Source: Cochliopodium minus
Taxonomy: Eukaryota; Discosea; Himatismenida; Cochliopodiidae
NCBI GenBank assembly: GCA_024220525.1
Contig: JAMYWO010000130.1
Location: 36,043 to 100,042, forward strand
Reading direction: 5' to 3'
DNA length: 64,000 nucleotides
This document shows, piece by piece, positions 22,071 through 34,306 of the stretch; position 1 is the first letter of the stretch; each line of letters opens with the position of its first letter. Both the position numbers and the translations under genes were made by a program. The notes under the pieces were generated by a model. That model did not search any database. It saw only the letters and a list, made by a program, of their open reading frames with translations, and was not told where the DNA came from.

Positions 22071-23991
22071 TTAAATTTTAGATTTTCCAGATCTAGCAAA
22101 GAAGGAAAAGTTCTTGAAGATAATGATAATAAATATTAAAAGAAAAGGGAAAATCCACATCAAAGAAATAGAGTCCTCTTCTTCAACTCTCAACTGCCCT
22201 TCGAACTCAATATCCTTCATGATAAAGAACTCATCACTAACAGTTTTGTCAGTTCTAACAAACTTGACGTTGATGACTTTTTTCTGAACAGAAACTTTAA
22301 CAAAACCGTTAGAAAGTTCTCTGAAAGCAGAGTAATTAGGAGGGACAGTACTAGTCCACCCATCCAAATCAATACCACCAGTACCAACGAGAAGATGGAT
22401 AGGTTTTTTGATGTCCAAAAAGCAAGGTTTGTAGTCATAAGAAGAAGGGACGATGGTATCCGGAACATCGAAAGCAATAGGGTATGTTCTCTCATAAACG
22501 TGATCATCACCATAAATTCCCAAAGTTACCTTTAATAATGAAAATTTTAAAAATTAATTTAATTTTTTTTGATATTTTATTATTTTTCTTACACCATATT
22601 TGATCATGAGGGGCTCCAAAACAACTTTGAGTTCTTTGTTACCTCCAGTGTGTCCGTCAGAGGAGGAGTAGAGAGGGGTGTGGACGAAGAGGATGATCCA
22701 GTTCAAGTTGCTGTTTTTGTCATCAATTTTCTTTTTTGCGTATTGCAACTCTTTTTCCAACCATATCATTTGTGTATCTTCCATGCTTTTGTAATCATCT
22801 AAAAAAATTAATTAACAAAAAATAAAATTACTCAAGCAAAATAAAAAATGATAAAAAATGATAAATAAAATTTTTAAACAAAAAAATTAATAAATTAAAA
22901 AAAAAATTAACAATAAACAAAAAATTAATAATTGAAAAAATTTTTGAAATTTTTTTTGAACCCAAAATGGAAAGGGAAATGACATAAGCAGTGCCTAACT
23001 CTTTGCTCCAATAAGCAGTACGCTTGTCAATAGGGATGGACTCAGAGAGTTGGTTGTTTGGCATGGCAAATCTCTCCACCAAGAACTGCTTCTCGTCACG
23101 GTTGCCTGGGGAGATGACGTAAGGGATGTAAGGTGTCATGCACTCAATGTTTTCGAAGAACATGTTCCACTTTGTGAAGTTTCCGAAGGCATAAGCCATG
23201 TCACCTAATAGAAGAAAAAAAAGTTTTAAATAAAAAGTTTAAAAAAAAAAAGTTTAAAAAAAAAAAAGTTTAAATACATATCCATTTATAAACAAATGAT
23301 TAATAAATTGAAAAATATATTAAGTCCTTTTCTGATATAAAAGAATAGATGTATTTACCAACATGGAAAACGAAATCTGCATCTTTTGCTTCGGCACATA
23401 CTGTATCACAATTAGGCTACAAAAATATATGAAGATGATTTGAATTCATTGTGAAAATTATTGTTAATAATCCAAATGATTTGTTTTTATTTTATTATTT
23501 TTTAACAAATTTTTCTTATAATTTTAAATTGATGACGTTTCCATATTTTTTTGACTATAAATTAAAAATTTTTTTACTCCAGATGCTTTATAGATGGAAC
23601 CCATATCTCCATATGCCAAGAATTTGAATTCGTGATCACTTTGATAATCTTTGGTGTTGAAATAGAATTTCTTGCTTTTTTGGTTGTTTTGCCCCACTTT
23701 GTAGTAATATCTCTTTCCCATGCTGAGATTGGTTAATTCTACGTAATGGATATATCCTGATCCATATTTGAGACTGCTGGACATGCCCTTTTGATTTTTG
23801 GTTAATTTATCTTCTCCATAATATACATAGCTCTCTGCATATTCATCTGTTAACCACATGATTCTATAGTTGTTGGGTTTATCGCCGAATGAGATGTGTA
23901 TATGTTTTGGTGCGATATTGGATGATGATTGTATCATATGGAGGCAAAATATGAGTATGAGAAAGATGGATATTGTTTGAAGTCCCCTCAT
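22071..23991 (-). CDS. Membrane-anchored purple acid phosphatase-like metallophosphoesterase
   Basis: Exons: 23991-23578, 23416-23359, 23204-22962, 22798-22593, 22529-22071 (460 codons). It starts with a signal peptide (MRGLQTISIFLILIFCLHM), then a fibronectin-like N-terminal domain and the metallophosphatase domain. Metal-site motifs: 'AYGDMGS' (Asp), 'HVGDMAY' (Asp, Tyr), 'SPGNRDE' (Asn) and 'FVHTPLY' (His). Two usually invariant His are changed: GNHE is GNRD, and the family's GHxH is 'YGDDHVYERTYP'. The second change removes a metal ligand, so activity may be lost or altered. A C-terminal helix (LMWIFPFLLIFIIIIF) with a basic tail anchors it in the membrane. It should act outside the cell or in a lysosome-like compartment. 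Confidence 0.88.
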
Positions 23992-24291
23992 TTTTTTTTT
24001 AATTAATCTCGCTTCTTGAAGAGGAAATTTTTTTTATTTTTTATTTTTAAAGATAGTAACGCAATCATTCAAAAAAAAAAACTTTTTTAATTTGTATTAC
24101 TCAGATCTCAATCTTGGAAAGCTTTATTCAAACATTTTTTTAATGAAAAAAATAAAAGGTTAAAAAAATTAAAAATCCCTTTATCTTTTCAAATAGGTAA
24201 AAATTGATTTTCGAAGTATTTAGAATTTTTGTTTTAAATAAGTTTTTAATTTTTTCGTTGTTTGGAGTTTTTTTTTTTTTTTTTAAATAAA
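23992..24291. other. Intergenic spacer
   Basis: 300 bp of A/T-rich sequence between the 3' end of the lysyl hydroxylase and the start of the phosphatase. It must contain the phosphatase promoter. Nothing specific is seen. Confidence 0.4.
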
Positions 24292-27015
24292 TTATTCGAC
24301 AAAAGTGACAAAGATATATCTGGTACCATGAGTGGTCTCAAGACCCTCATGACGATGAGTGACACGACCAGGGTGAATGAGGGAGTAACCAGACTCAGGA
24401 GGGATGTAAGTGCAATTTTTTCTGACGAAACGAACACCACCACCTTGAAAATCTCTACCAGGTTTGTTCAAAGCGACAGCAACAGTATAAAGGGAAGAGT
24501 CGTGGTGAGGACGTAAGAAAGATTGAGCACCTGGCTTGTAGCGGACGATGAAGGCGATGTTGATGCCCTTAGTCGCGGTGTTTGAGTACAACTCTGCGGC
24601 GAACTTGGCGATGTCGGTTTTGATGATGTCCAGCCAAGTTTCGTGGAGCCCGAATTGGTTCAAGTGGATGTCTTGTGTGGGGTAGTGTTCAACGCCTGAT
24701 AACAAAAAAAAAAAAAAACAAAAAAGATGAAGATGAAAACTTTAAAATACAAAAAATTAATTTAAAGAAGTTTTAAAGAAGTTTATTTTGATTAAGAAAA
24801 AAGATAAAATAATAATCATCAAAACAAACAAAAAAATATAACAAAAATTTCTTATTTGATGATTAAAAATTATCCACTAAGAAAAAGAAGAATGAGAAAC
24901 AGATACAAAGGGCTCTTCATTTCTCTTGAATTATTAATATTTTTTTTAATATTTTTTATATTTTTTATTTTTTTTATTTTTATTGTTAATTTAATTTTTT
25001 TTACCTCCAATTCTTGGATCGGTTTGTTCTTTGTGTCCACCACCAGACCACTCACCAAAATGCTCCGCTTCCTCATACAAATGTAGGCCAAAAATAGGTT
25101 TAAAAAACTGCCAAACAAAGACATCATCACAAGCTTCTGTGTAGTTGAGAGGTTGGTTCTTAAAGATGTAGTTGAAAAAATCCTCGCTGTAGTAGTATTG
25201 TTTCCACAAGTACTTGTGGTCATCGTAAGCATAAAGCTCTTTGTGGAGTCTACCTTTGGATGTATCTGAAGAGATTCTCTCGATCAAATAACCAAAGTGT
25301 TCTCTGTTGGTGAGGTAAACGGGACGATCAATACTCATCTTTGCAGAGAAGTAAATGTCGAGCCACCAAGGGTTTATTTCGCTTCTCTTGTACATTGCAC
25401 TGAGAGGCTTGTTGTTTCTTTCGGGTTCGTCGAGGTAGTACTTGGAGAATTGCTCGGCGTGAGAAGCCTTGACGAGGAAAGATCCCCATGCAACTGAAAC
25501 ACCGAAAATACCTTTGGCCTCAGAAGATGCGATTTGTTTGTACAAAGAGTGTCTTTTGTAATATCCGGTTTCAAAGTGGAAAGCCCCCCAAAAGTTGGAG
25601 TAGATGCTTTCGTAAGCAGTGATCATTGGAAAAACGATAGATTTGTCTTCTGCGACAAGATCAGAGAGGATATCTCTTTTGGTGAGCAAAGCATCGGTGG
25701 TAAAGTAAAAGTCACAGTTTTCAGAGACAGTGGCTTTCATCGCGGAGATTTTGGCAGCTCTGACGTTTTCTTCCGAGGTCTTGATGACTTTCTTGTAACC
25801 AAGTTTGTCTGTTTCCTTCAACCAGCCTTCGATGAGAGGATTAGAATCGTTCCCAGCAAAGTAGTTGAGATACAAAACGATGTCTTCTTTTTTGTGTTCG
25901 AGCGACAAGATGCCTTCGATGAACATCCCGAAGAAAGGTTGATCACTGTAGAGAAACAAAGCGATCAAAATCTTTTTCCCGTTGGATTCGGTGTGAGGGA
26001 GGGGAGGGAGTGTGAGGTATGGCGCCTTGTTGGCTTTGATGGATGGGAAAAAGTTTTGCAAGAGGCGGAGATTGTTCTTGGAGGGTCCTGCGATTGGACC
26101 GTGGCCGTGAACCAAGACAGGGTAGGACCTGTAGAATTGCTTGCTTTTGCTGTCATAAACTTTGGAGATCAATCTGTATTCTCCGTTGCTGTTGGTCTCC
26201 ACCTCGTAGATATCTTCGAAATGGACGTAACCATGCAAAGATCCGAACATCTGTTTTTTGTAATCAATCACGATGTTATAATTGTTGGTGAACAAGGCCT
26301 TTGTGTAGTATAATTGATCATCATAGTTGAAACTCTGGATTGGATAATCTTCGTAGAGATGCAAGATTCTGGATGCAGGTCCAAAAAAGACCCCAGAATT
26401 GAGATATTTGAAATCAGAGGTTGTTTCTGGATAGGATGATATCAAATCTTCATCTGGCCAACATGTTGTTTCTCCCATGAACACTATGCTATTTTTATTG
26501 AATTGCGAGACATACGTGGATTCCAACTTTTTGGGTTGATTCACAATCAATACATCCCAAGCATCAGAAAATTGTATATATATATCTTTGAATCTAGATG
26601 GGTCGAATCCTAATTGTTTTGCTTCTCCTGATTTCATCAATCTCAACAAATCTCTCACTCTCAAGATTTTATCTCCCAATCCTCTCCATTCTTGGCCCAA
26701 CCCAACCAAGATATAAGGAAGATTATATAGTTCAGATGATCTCATCAATATCTCTTGATCTTCGTTCAAATGGCTCGACATTATCACCTGTATTATGTTA
26801 CCTGAGTCTTCCAATGATATCTTTTTGATTTTGTTGGCCATTTCTGTCAAATTTTGATAATCTGGGCAATTTTTAGGTATTCTTGATGCTCCAAAATTAG
26901 ATATCCATGATACTTCAGAAGATGGATTTAAATTTATCTCTTCATTCAACTTTTCTTCCAATAATACACCACCAAATAGCAGGATAATGAAAAATATTAA
27001 CAAATTCTTAGTCAT
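24292..27015 (-). CDS. Procollagen lysyl hydroxylase/glycosyltransferase (PLOD-like)
   Basis: Two exons, 27015-25005 and 24695-24292 (805 codons, 804 residues, against about 730-740 in animals). The signal peptide is MTKNLLIFFIILLFGGVLL. The N-terminal glycosyltransferase domain has 'QFSDAWDVL' (D-x-x-D metal site) and 'YLNSGVFFG'. A central accessory domain follows (ILIALFLYSDQPFFG). The C-terminal 2-oxoglutarate/Fe(II) domain is complete: 'LRPHHDSSLYT' (H-x-D), 'GGGVRFVRKNC', and 'LIHPGRVTHRHEGLETTHGTRYI' (His and Arg). The product should hydroxylate, and perhaps glycosylate, lysines in collagen-like proteins in the ER. I chose the Met at 27015 because it begins a signal peptide. The A-rich frame upstream lacks one. 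It lies in a minus-strand cluster with a prolyl 4-hydroxylase. Confidence 0.9.
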
Positions 27016-27364
27016 CAATTTTTTTTTTGATTTTTTATATTGGAACAAAGGATTATACTCTTTTTTTTTTAAATTCTTTTTCTCTTCCAATGTTGAAACT
27101 TTCCCCTCATTCTGTAAGAAATTATACACATAAATTTATATTTAATTTAAATGGAAGCAGATAAATTATGGTTCAAGAAAAAAATCGTTAAAAAATGGAT
27201 AAAAATAGACATAAAAGAATAAACACTTAATTAATTAATTAATTAATGAAATTATCTAAAATAAAAAGTAAAAAAGAAAAAAAAAAAAAAGAAAAAAATG
27301 ATAAATTATTACTAAAGAAGATATCTTTATTTTTCAAAGAGGATTAAACTAAAGTAAACAGTTT
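27016..27364. other. Intergenic spacer
   Basis: A/T-rich spacer between the thioesterase stop and the lysyl hydroxylase start, both minus strand. It includes an ATTAATTA run at 27230-27245. No other feature is recognised. Confidence 0.4.
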
Positions 27365-29396
27365 TTAGATTGTTTGGTTAATAAAAGGGAGGACAAATTG
27401 ATTGTAATAAAGAGGGATACAGTCATTTCTTGGCATGTCTGTTAAGGAAAATCAAAAGGTTATTAAAAGGTTAAAAGAAATTGTTAAAAATAAAATGAAC
27501 CTTGATGACCACTAAAGTTTTACAAAAAAATGAATTTATAACATTTTAGAAATTAAAGAATAATTTAAAAATACCAATCAGCAAAACCCATGACAAGTTT
27601 TTTTTGGTAGTACATGGTTTTCAAGCCAAGAAAATCTTCAGTGAATTGATCTGTTTCGTTGAAAGGAGTGATCACTTTATCTTGACCATTAGCATAAAAT
27701 TGGAACCACTGTTTTCACGAAAAGAGAAAGTAAAATTAAAAAAAAAAAAAAACAATTTTAAAAGAGTTGTGTATACGGGAGATGTTTTAGGAATGACAAT
27801 TCTGTCTTTTTCCGCATACAGGAGAATATAGTTCTGGAGTGATGATCTTTAAAAAAATTTTAAAGAAGAAATTAAAAATGAATAAAATAATCACAAATTT
27901 TGTTTGTAGGTCGCATTTTTGGTTTGTTTTTCGTTATTAATATCAGCAAGAAAAATATTGTGCTCCAAATATTGATTATAGTGAATAGGATCTATAATAA
28001 AAATTATAAAAGCTTTCATTTCAGATTATATTTTTTTACCTTTCCAGTAGCTTTCATTATTGAAATTGATTAGAAATAAAAATTGAAATTAAAGTTTTTT
28101 ACCTGGCAAAGGTGAGAAATTCTTGAAGGGCAGTATCTATGAAGGTGGAGTTCAACATTTGACTGAAAATTTCGGCTAACCATGGACCTTTGAAAAATTA
28201 AATTAATTATGATCACGAAAAGAAATAAAAAAAACTTTTAATAAATAATTTTTTTAAAAAATGATTTAAATTACAAGTAGAATCAGGGCAGAGTTGACTT
28301 TATTAAAAATAAATCTTTCAAATTTTAAATTCAGTTAGTTTTTTAATTTTACTTGAGGTCAGGCACCCCATATACACCATCTTGCGGTCTTTTCAAAGGA
28401 TAAAATTAAATCAAAAACAAAAATTTAAAATAATAATTAACCCGGCTAGACTGATGAGATTATGAACAGGAAACTGGTTGTACTAATAAAAAAAAAATAT
28501 TAAAATTAATAACTAAATAAATTAATGAATGTTTACTCTTTCGACATAAGCCCTTGTCAATAAACCTCCCTTTTTTAAAAAAAATTTAAAAATAAAAAAA
28601 TTAATTTTAAATTAATTTAAAAGAAAATGAGGAATTCAAGTACTTGAGAGTGGCCGATACAGTTAAACCCATTTTTTAAATTTTGATCTTTGAGTATTTG
28701 AGATGCGAACATGTCAACTTGGGTGTTCATATTAATCAACAAGCTTTTTGGAAATTAAGATTAAAATAATAACAAAAAATTAACATGAAACTTACCTGTC
28801 TGTTTACGAATACATAGAGATTCATTTATTCAAAGTAATAAATTTGTTTTTTTTACCATCTCTTCCATTTCCTATTTCCACATTCTTGCTGCATTAATTT
28901 AATATGATTTTTGAAATTAAAAAAAAAGGGGGAGGTGGTATTACATGTAAACATCTGGGAAATCTTTTTTGATCTTTTCAAAGAAAATTAAATTTAATTC
29001 AAAATTGAAAATTTGAATATAAAATATTTTTCGTTTCTATGATGGAAATTTAAATATTCCCAAGATTAAGAAAGGTTGTAAATGTTAAGACCAAAAATGG
29101 TTATGATATTTAATATTTTTATTTGAATTTGTTTTATAAATGGATCAATTTACTACTGCTTCTATATGAGACATGGCCTCGCTTGATGCCAACAATCCTT
29201 TTGGACAATAAGAAAAAAAATTCATAGAAATGTTTGATTATAACATCTTTGTGGGTGACTTACCATGCATCAATACTACATCGGTGTTAGATAAAATTTG
29301 TTTGAATTATAAAAAAAAAATACCAATAGGTCTAATGGTGGCAGAAAGAGATGAAATGATATATAAAGAGAAAATGAGAAAAATTATTTTGTTCAT
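27365..29396 (-). CDS. PPT1: Palmitoyl-protein thioesterase 1 (18 exons, four of 4-12 nt)
   Basis: Exons: 29396-29324, 29275-29264, 29197-29157, 28973-28945, 28888-28857, 28799-28796, 28743-28644, 28569-28537, 28482-28442, 28388-28353, 28297-28275, 28187-28103, 28050-28040, 27991-27895, 27846-27777, 27708-27575, 27511-27501, 27438-27365. All joins keep frame and give 301 residues (human PPT1: 306). It begins with a signal peptide (MNKIIFLIFSLYIISS). Family landmarks: 'PIVLMHG', 'VEIGNGRD', 'NMNTQVDMF', catalytic Ser in 'CIGHSQGG', 'YWKDPIHYNQYLEHNIFLAD', 'WFQFYANGQ', and catalytic His in 'CGHQD'. It removes palmitate from proteins in lysosomes. The 11-nt exon TGGTCATCAAG encodes the catalytic His; without it, the last two large exons meet at a stop. 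Other microexons: 4 nt (ACAG), 11 nt and 12 nt. Confidence 0.9.
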
Positions 29397-29474
29397 TTTA
29401 TTTTTTTTAAATTCAAAATTTTTTATTAATAACAAATTAAATAGAAAGAAAGAAAGACTGATATCGTCCCAAAA

Positions 29475-30875
29475 TTAAGTAAAATATGGGTTTTGTCTCC
29501 AATTAGGAGTCTTGTTCCAAATCCACTTGTTGGCTGCGTACTTGACTCCCTTGATGACGTCGCAGCCGATGTGAGAGCTCCATGGGTCAATAATACCCGA
29601 CATGTGTTCTGGAATTTTTAAATCGTAGAACATCAAAGCAGCACCTATTTAAATAATTTTTTTAAAAAAATTTTAAACAAAAATTAAATTAAATTATAAT
29701 AAATAAAAGAAAGATTACTCAATGAAAAAAAAAAAGTAAAAAGGGATTAATGAAATGATACCTTTTATTGGACAAAATTTGAGACCCCTTTCACAATCAG
29801 TGTTGTCAACTGAATTATTGGGAATAGTATTATCTTCTAAATTGGTAGCATGTGGAAAAGCAGTGCACCCTCCTTCTTCCACGTTATTGAGATACAACAA
29901 AAAAGTGATGAATCTGTTTCTGGTGTCATATCTAGTTGCAGGATGGGCATCAAAATGTCTGTAATAGTGTTGGTTAGGACCTTGAAGACAATTTATTATT
30001 TAAATCAAAAAATATTAATCAAATTAAAAAAAATTAAATTAAAAAAAAATTTTAATTTAAATTAATCAAACTTTTTTTTATTTTTTACCGTATTTCAATA
30101 GTTGCAAACTTTCGGATTGTCCATAGATCTTGTTGATCAGTTCGATTCTATCATTGAAACGTTGCACAATTGGTCCGCAAGATTGTTCCAACCATCCTGA
30201 CTCAGAATTTCTTGAAGTATCTATATACATTTTCCTGATTTTTGAAATAAAAAAGTAAAAAATAAATAATTTGTTTGAATATATATTATTTTATTTCTCT
30301 GAAAAAATATAATAATTTTTTTTTTTCAAATACCCTTGATTATCAAATTGGGTAGAATTTTCCCAATTTGCACAATCTTTAACTTTCATCAAATTTTCGA
30401 TATCTTCATCACTGAACAACTTCTCAATCAAGAAGATTCTTGGCTTCTGAGATATGATCTTCAACTTTAATGAATTCCCATCAACATCCTTAATATGTTT
30501 CAAACTTATCTCATCTCCCAATGTCCAACTAGGATATACAAATGGCTCACCTCTTTCCACAGTCATAAAATAATTTTGTCCACTTTTCAAATCTTCATAT
30601 TTGGTGATCTCTGTTGAATCTTCTTTGAATAATTTGAGATCCATTTTCCTCTCAAATATGTCCAATTTTATACATGCCCTTCTGAACATCTCTCTGAATT
30701 TATCCACACTATCTTTGTTGGAGGACAAAGATGAGAGGAGGAGGGTAAGATGTGGATCCTCTTTGAATGCCCCGTTTCTATAAATTTTGATGGAATGTTC
30801 TTGGTGGAGCTTTTCTACCAACTGGATCCATCCAAAACAAACCCCTAATAATAATAAGACAATCAGCAATTTCAT
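29475..30875 (-). CDS. Prolyl 4-hydroxylase-like 2-oxoglutarate dioxygenase
   Basis: Exons: 30875-30334, 30234-30089, 29980-29762, 29644-29475 (359 codons). The signal peptide is MKLLIVLLLLGVCFGW, so it is an ER or secreted enzyme. A 150-residue N-terminal domain of unknown type precedes the catalytic domain. Iron ligands appear in 'HYYRHFDAHP' (H-x-D), and the third His with the 2-oxoglutarate Lys in 'SHIGCDVIKGVKYAANKW'. 'FITFLLYLNNVEEGGCTAFP' is the typical P4H core. It should hydroxylate prolines in secreted proteins. The neighbouring lysyl hydroxylase suggests the cell makes collagen-like or hydroxyproline-rich proteins, although none is encoded here. Confidence 0.9.
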
Positions 30876-31119
30876 TGAATATAATCTGCTTTTTTTTTAA
30901 TTTATTTGTTATTTGTATTAAAAAATCACTAAGAACTTAAAAAATATGAAAAGTCAGTAATAAAATACATATAAATTTTTTGAGAGAAAAACTAAATAAA
31001 TGATTAAGATGATTCAAAAATATCTCTCTAGATCATGAAAATAAGTGAGAAGAAAATTGGTAAGAAATAGTTAAAAATAAATATTTATTCAAGAAAAAGA
31101 AAAAGGTAATGAAAAAAAA
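30876..31119. other. Intergenic spacer
   Basis: 244 bp A/T-rich between TTC27 (3' end) and the prolyl hydroxylase start. Nothing recognised. Confidence 0.4.
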
Positions 31120-33851
31120 TTAATTATTTTTGAGCTCATTATCCTTTTCAATCAACCTATCATAGGTGCTTTGCAAAGTGGAGAAATTATCGGTCTCCCC
31201 AAACAAGTTTTTGGTCTTAGCAAGGACGATTCTGACGAAAGATTTGGCACTGTAGATAGTCTTGGTGTTACCCAAAAGGATGTTGATCTCCATCATATCA
31301 ACACAACCATCAACCAACTCAATGAACTTTGGCTTTTCAGTATCCCAACCATCAACCTTTAAAGAACGACATTGTTTCATTCTTTCTTCGATAGCCTCAT
31401 CGACTTTGCCAACAGCAACAGAAAGACGAGAAGAAAAACCCCACAAAGCAGGATGGACGCCGTACATGGAAGTAGCTCTGTTAATAAGCTTGTTAATAGA
31501 TTCGTAGATACGCAACATATAAGCTCTATCGTTTTCGATTTCCCTGACATCTTCCTTGTTCTCAATGTTGTTTTCATCATCACCAATAGAAACATTATCA
31601 TTGAGCAAAACATCCAATTTCTCATCAATGTCCTCTTCTCCTTTATGACGTCGTTATTGTTGTTACCATTGAAATCTTTAATTTTTCTTCAGATTTCAGA
31701 CTCAGTGATAAAATCAACAGCTATATCCGTCAACGCGCCAAATATGTTCACGTCAATGGAGTAACTTGCCCTTGATGTCAAACAACCTATTGATAGCGTA
31801 AATGGATTCTTGAGTTTTTGAGATCAAGAGCTATGTAGAGGTAGTTCTCCAAATCTTCCAGTTTTCTCTCATTTTTCTAGTAGCATGAGTAAATGCTCTG
31901 AAAGCTTTTTTCTAATTAAAAAAAGATAAATTTAAACATTTTTTTTTTGCGTAATAGATAAAGAAAAGTAAATTAAAATTTTTTAAAAAATAAAGAAATA
32001 AAATTGTCAATTTTACTTTTCTTTGAGTTGCAAAATACAGAAGGAGATTACTCCAAGATTGCCCGTCATCGTGTTCTTGATGGATGACCATAGTGAGCTT
32101 CTTAGCGAGTTTCCAGTTAGCCAATTGAATTGCGCAGCAAACTGAGAGAAACCAGCAGTCAAAGTTGGTTCATCTTCAAACCGATTTGAAAGTGTTCAAT
32201 AGATTTTTCGTACTGAGTTTTCAAGTAGAACTTTCCAAAGATCTTTGCGCTCTCCCGTATCTTTGTTCGATGCTTCCCAAGCTTCAAGATAGTGTTGGGA
32301 TCTTGTTGATGTCCCCAAAACGCAAAGCAATTTTGGATCCCTTTGATTTTGAGTCTTCTTCGATCAACTGATCGCCTTTTTCTTACCACAGATTTGATGG
32401 CACCTTACACACTCATTCCACATTTCAAGTTCTTGAAAGATTTGAGAGTGGCAGCAACACCCAAACTCAAAACTTCTTGGCAAGTTCTTTGAGCAAGTGT
32501 TTAGAGGGAAAGGAGTGGTAAAAAAGGAGAATCTTCAATAGGTTTGCTGTCTTGATCGTCAAATTGTTCAAATAACTTGTAATTGAAGGGCTGCACGTTC
32601 TACAGTCTTGGAACTTCGGATTCCAATCTGGTCTTTAACAACAAACAAGTGCTGTGAACCATCCAATTGTTAGGATTTTCGTTGACACGTTGAACATAAG
32701 GGAACATTTCGTTAGTGGTCAATCCGTGTTGCGGATTGTTGTTCTTGATGTCCAAACATAAAGACAAAATGATACATTGATCGATGACCGACAAATTTGA
32801 AGATTCATTTTCTTCTTTGAAAGCGATTTTCTCGAGGAGAATACTCTCGGGATCATTAGGAACTTCTTTAGGAGTGACGGACTTTTCCTCATCTTCGATA
32901 GAAACCTCCTCCGACAAGATCTTTTTGAGATTACTCTTTGCTTTGAGCACAAGCATGGAGGTATCGAAAGTTTGGAACTTTGTTCTTCTTCCCAACATAC
33001 CAGTCAGTTTGATTTCGAGGCCAGTCTCTTGTCTAGCTTTGTCGAAACAAAAAGCTGCTTTGTTGGTGTAATAGAAGTGATGGAAGAACAGTCCAAACTC
33101 CAAGTAAATTTTTGCTTTCAATTCAGATGGAAGTTCAATATTCTTGTCCAAAAAGCTGTTGTAGCTGTTTTCTATTGTTTCCTTCAATGTATGAACAGTA
33201 TTATCCAAGAACATTTGATGCATTAATGAACTTCTTGCTTTCCAGATGAATGCTGATGGAAGGATCTTCTCATCTATTTTAGATAAGATTTGTGTAGATA
33301 TTTTGATGAAAGAGGGATATGATGTCTTTCCATAAAAGTTTTCTCCATTAATAGATAATTCCTTTATCAACTTTTCTGAATCTTCTTTTTTTGTTTCTTT
33401 TTCTTTTATCCAATTTATTGTTGGCCCTGTGAAATTTGATTGTATGAACATATGGAGAAATGCTATTCCTATTGCCATTGCTATCAATTCTTTATCTTCT
33501 CCCTCTTTTCTCTCTGATTTCAAATATTTATCTATTTTGTCCAATATTTCTTGTATTCTTTCATTTGAAAATGATTCTATTTCTGACATATTAATTCCAG
33601 TACCGGTTTTTATTATATCCATTGAAAATAATTCCTCATATTTGCATGATAAAAGATTATCATAAAGCTCACAATTGATATCTTTTATATCAAAAGATAA
33701 ATAAATTGATTTTGCAAATTAGATATTCAACCAATTTATTTTTACCTGACGAGACTTTTGGAGTATTCAAAAATGGGGAACTGGTGGGCAATTGAAGCAT
33801 GATAGCTTCAAGCTTGATATGTTTAAATTCATCTGATGTATTCTCTTTCAT
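31120..33851 (-). CDS. TTC27: TTC27/Emw1-type TPR protein with a frame-broken middle
   Basis: Exon 1 is 33851-33746. Exon 2 begins at 33681 and is open to 32600. 'PSELKAKIYLEFGLFFHHFY', 'FDKARQETGLEIKLTGMLGRRTKFQ' and 'NWMVHSTCLLLKTRLE' identify the TTC27 family (TPR protein needed for cell-wall integrity in yeast; function unclear elsewhere). From about 32600 to 31620 the protein continues (for example 'ELEMWNECVRCHQICGKKK', 'AKIFGKFYLKTQYEKSIEHFQIG', 'AFRAFTHATRKMRENWKIW', 'SIYAINRLFDIKGK') but hops between frames many times. From 31617 to 31120 it is intact again, down to the C terminus (KLINRATSMYGVHPALWGF). The ends are clean and the breaks sit within 1 kb, so unpolished assembly is at least as likely as gene decay. 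Confidence 0.75.
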
Positions 33852-34306
33852 TTTTTTTTTTATTTTTCTTTATGTTTTTCTTTATTTTTATTTTTTATTC
33901 CTCCATTTTTATCAAATTTTAATTTGAAGCTCATACGATGATAGATCTACCAATTGGTAAATGAAGAGGAATTTATGGAGGGAATATATTGACTTTGATT
34001 TTAAGTTCCTACTTTAAAATTTATTTGTGTGGATGTACCATATGGTATTTGTCATTTTCTTTAGTCATTTGCTTATAATTTTGATTTCTCTTTTTAATTT
34101 ATATATTTGAAATTGAGCAACTGAGTATTCAATAATAATTAACCGACAATTAATATAATTGAATTTTAGAAGCATATTAATAGATCTTCATAACACCTAA
34201 TTTTTAGGATTCTATCAATCATTCAAATATTCTAAAAAGAGATGTAAAAATTCTAAAAATATTAAAAAAAAGAGAGGCTTATTGTATATTCGAAAAAAGC
34301 AAAGAA
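33852..34306. promoter_or_regulatory. Divergent intergenic region TTC27 / ABC ATPase
   Basis: 455 bp, A/T-rich, between two start codons in opposite orientation. The TTC27 start is preceded by an A-run. No specific promoter element is recognised. Confidence 0.4.

Noticed and set aside
25534-26313. 260-codon open frame on the + strand
   Set aside because: It is fully antisense to the lysyl hydroxylase exon, whose family motifs are clear.
27365-27575. Apparent frame break at the end of PPT1
   Set aside because: Resolved by the 11-nt exon at 27501-27511, after which the whole gene closes in frame.
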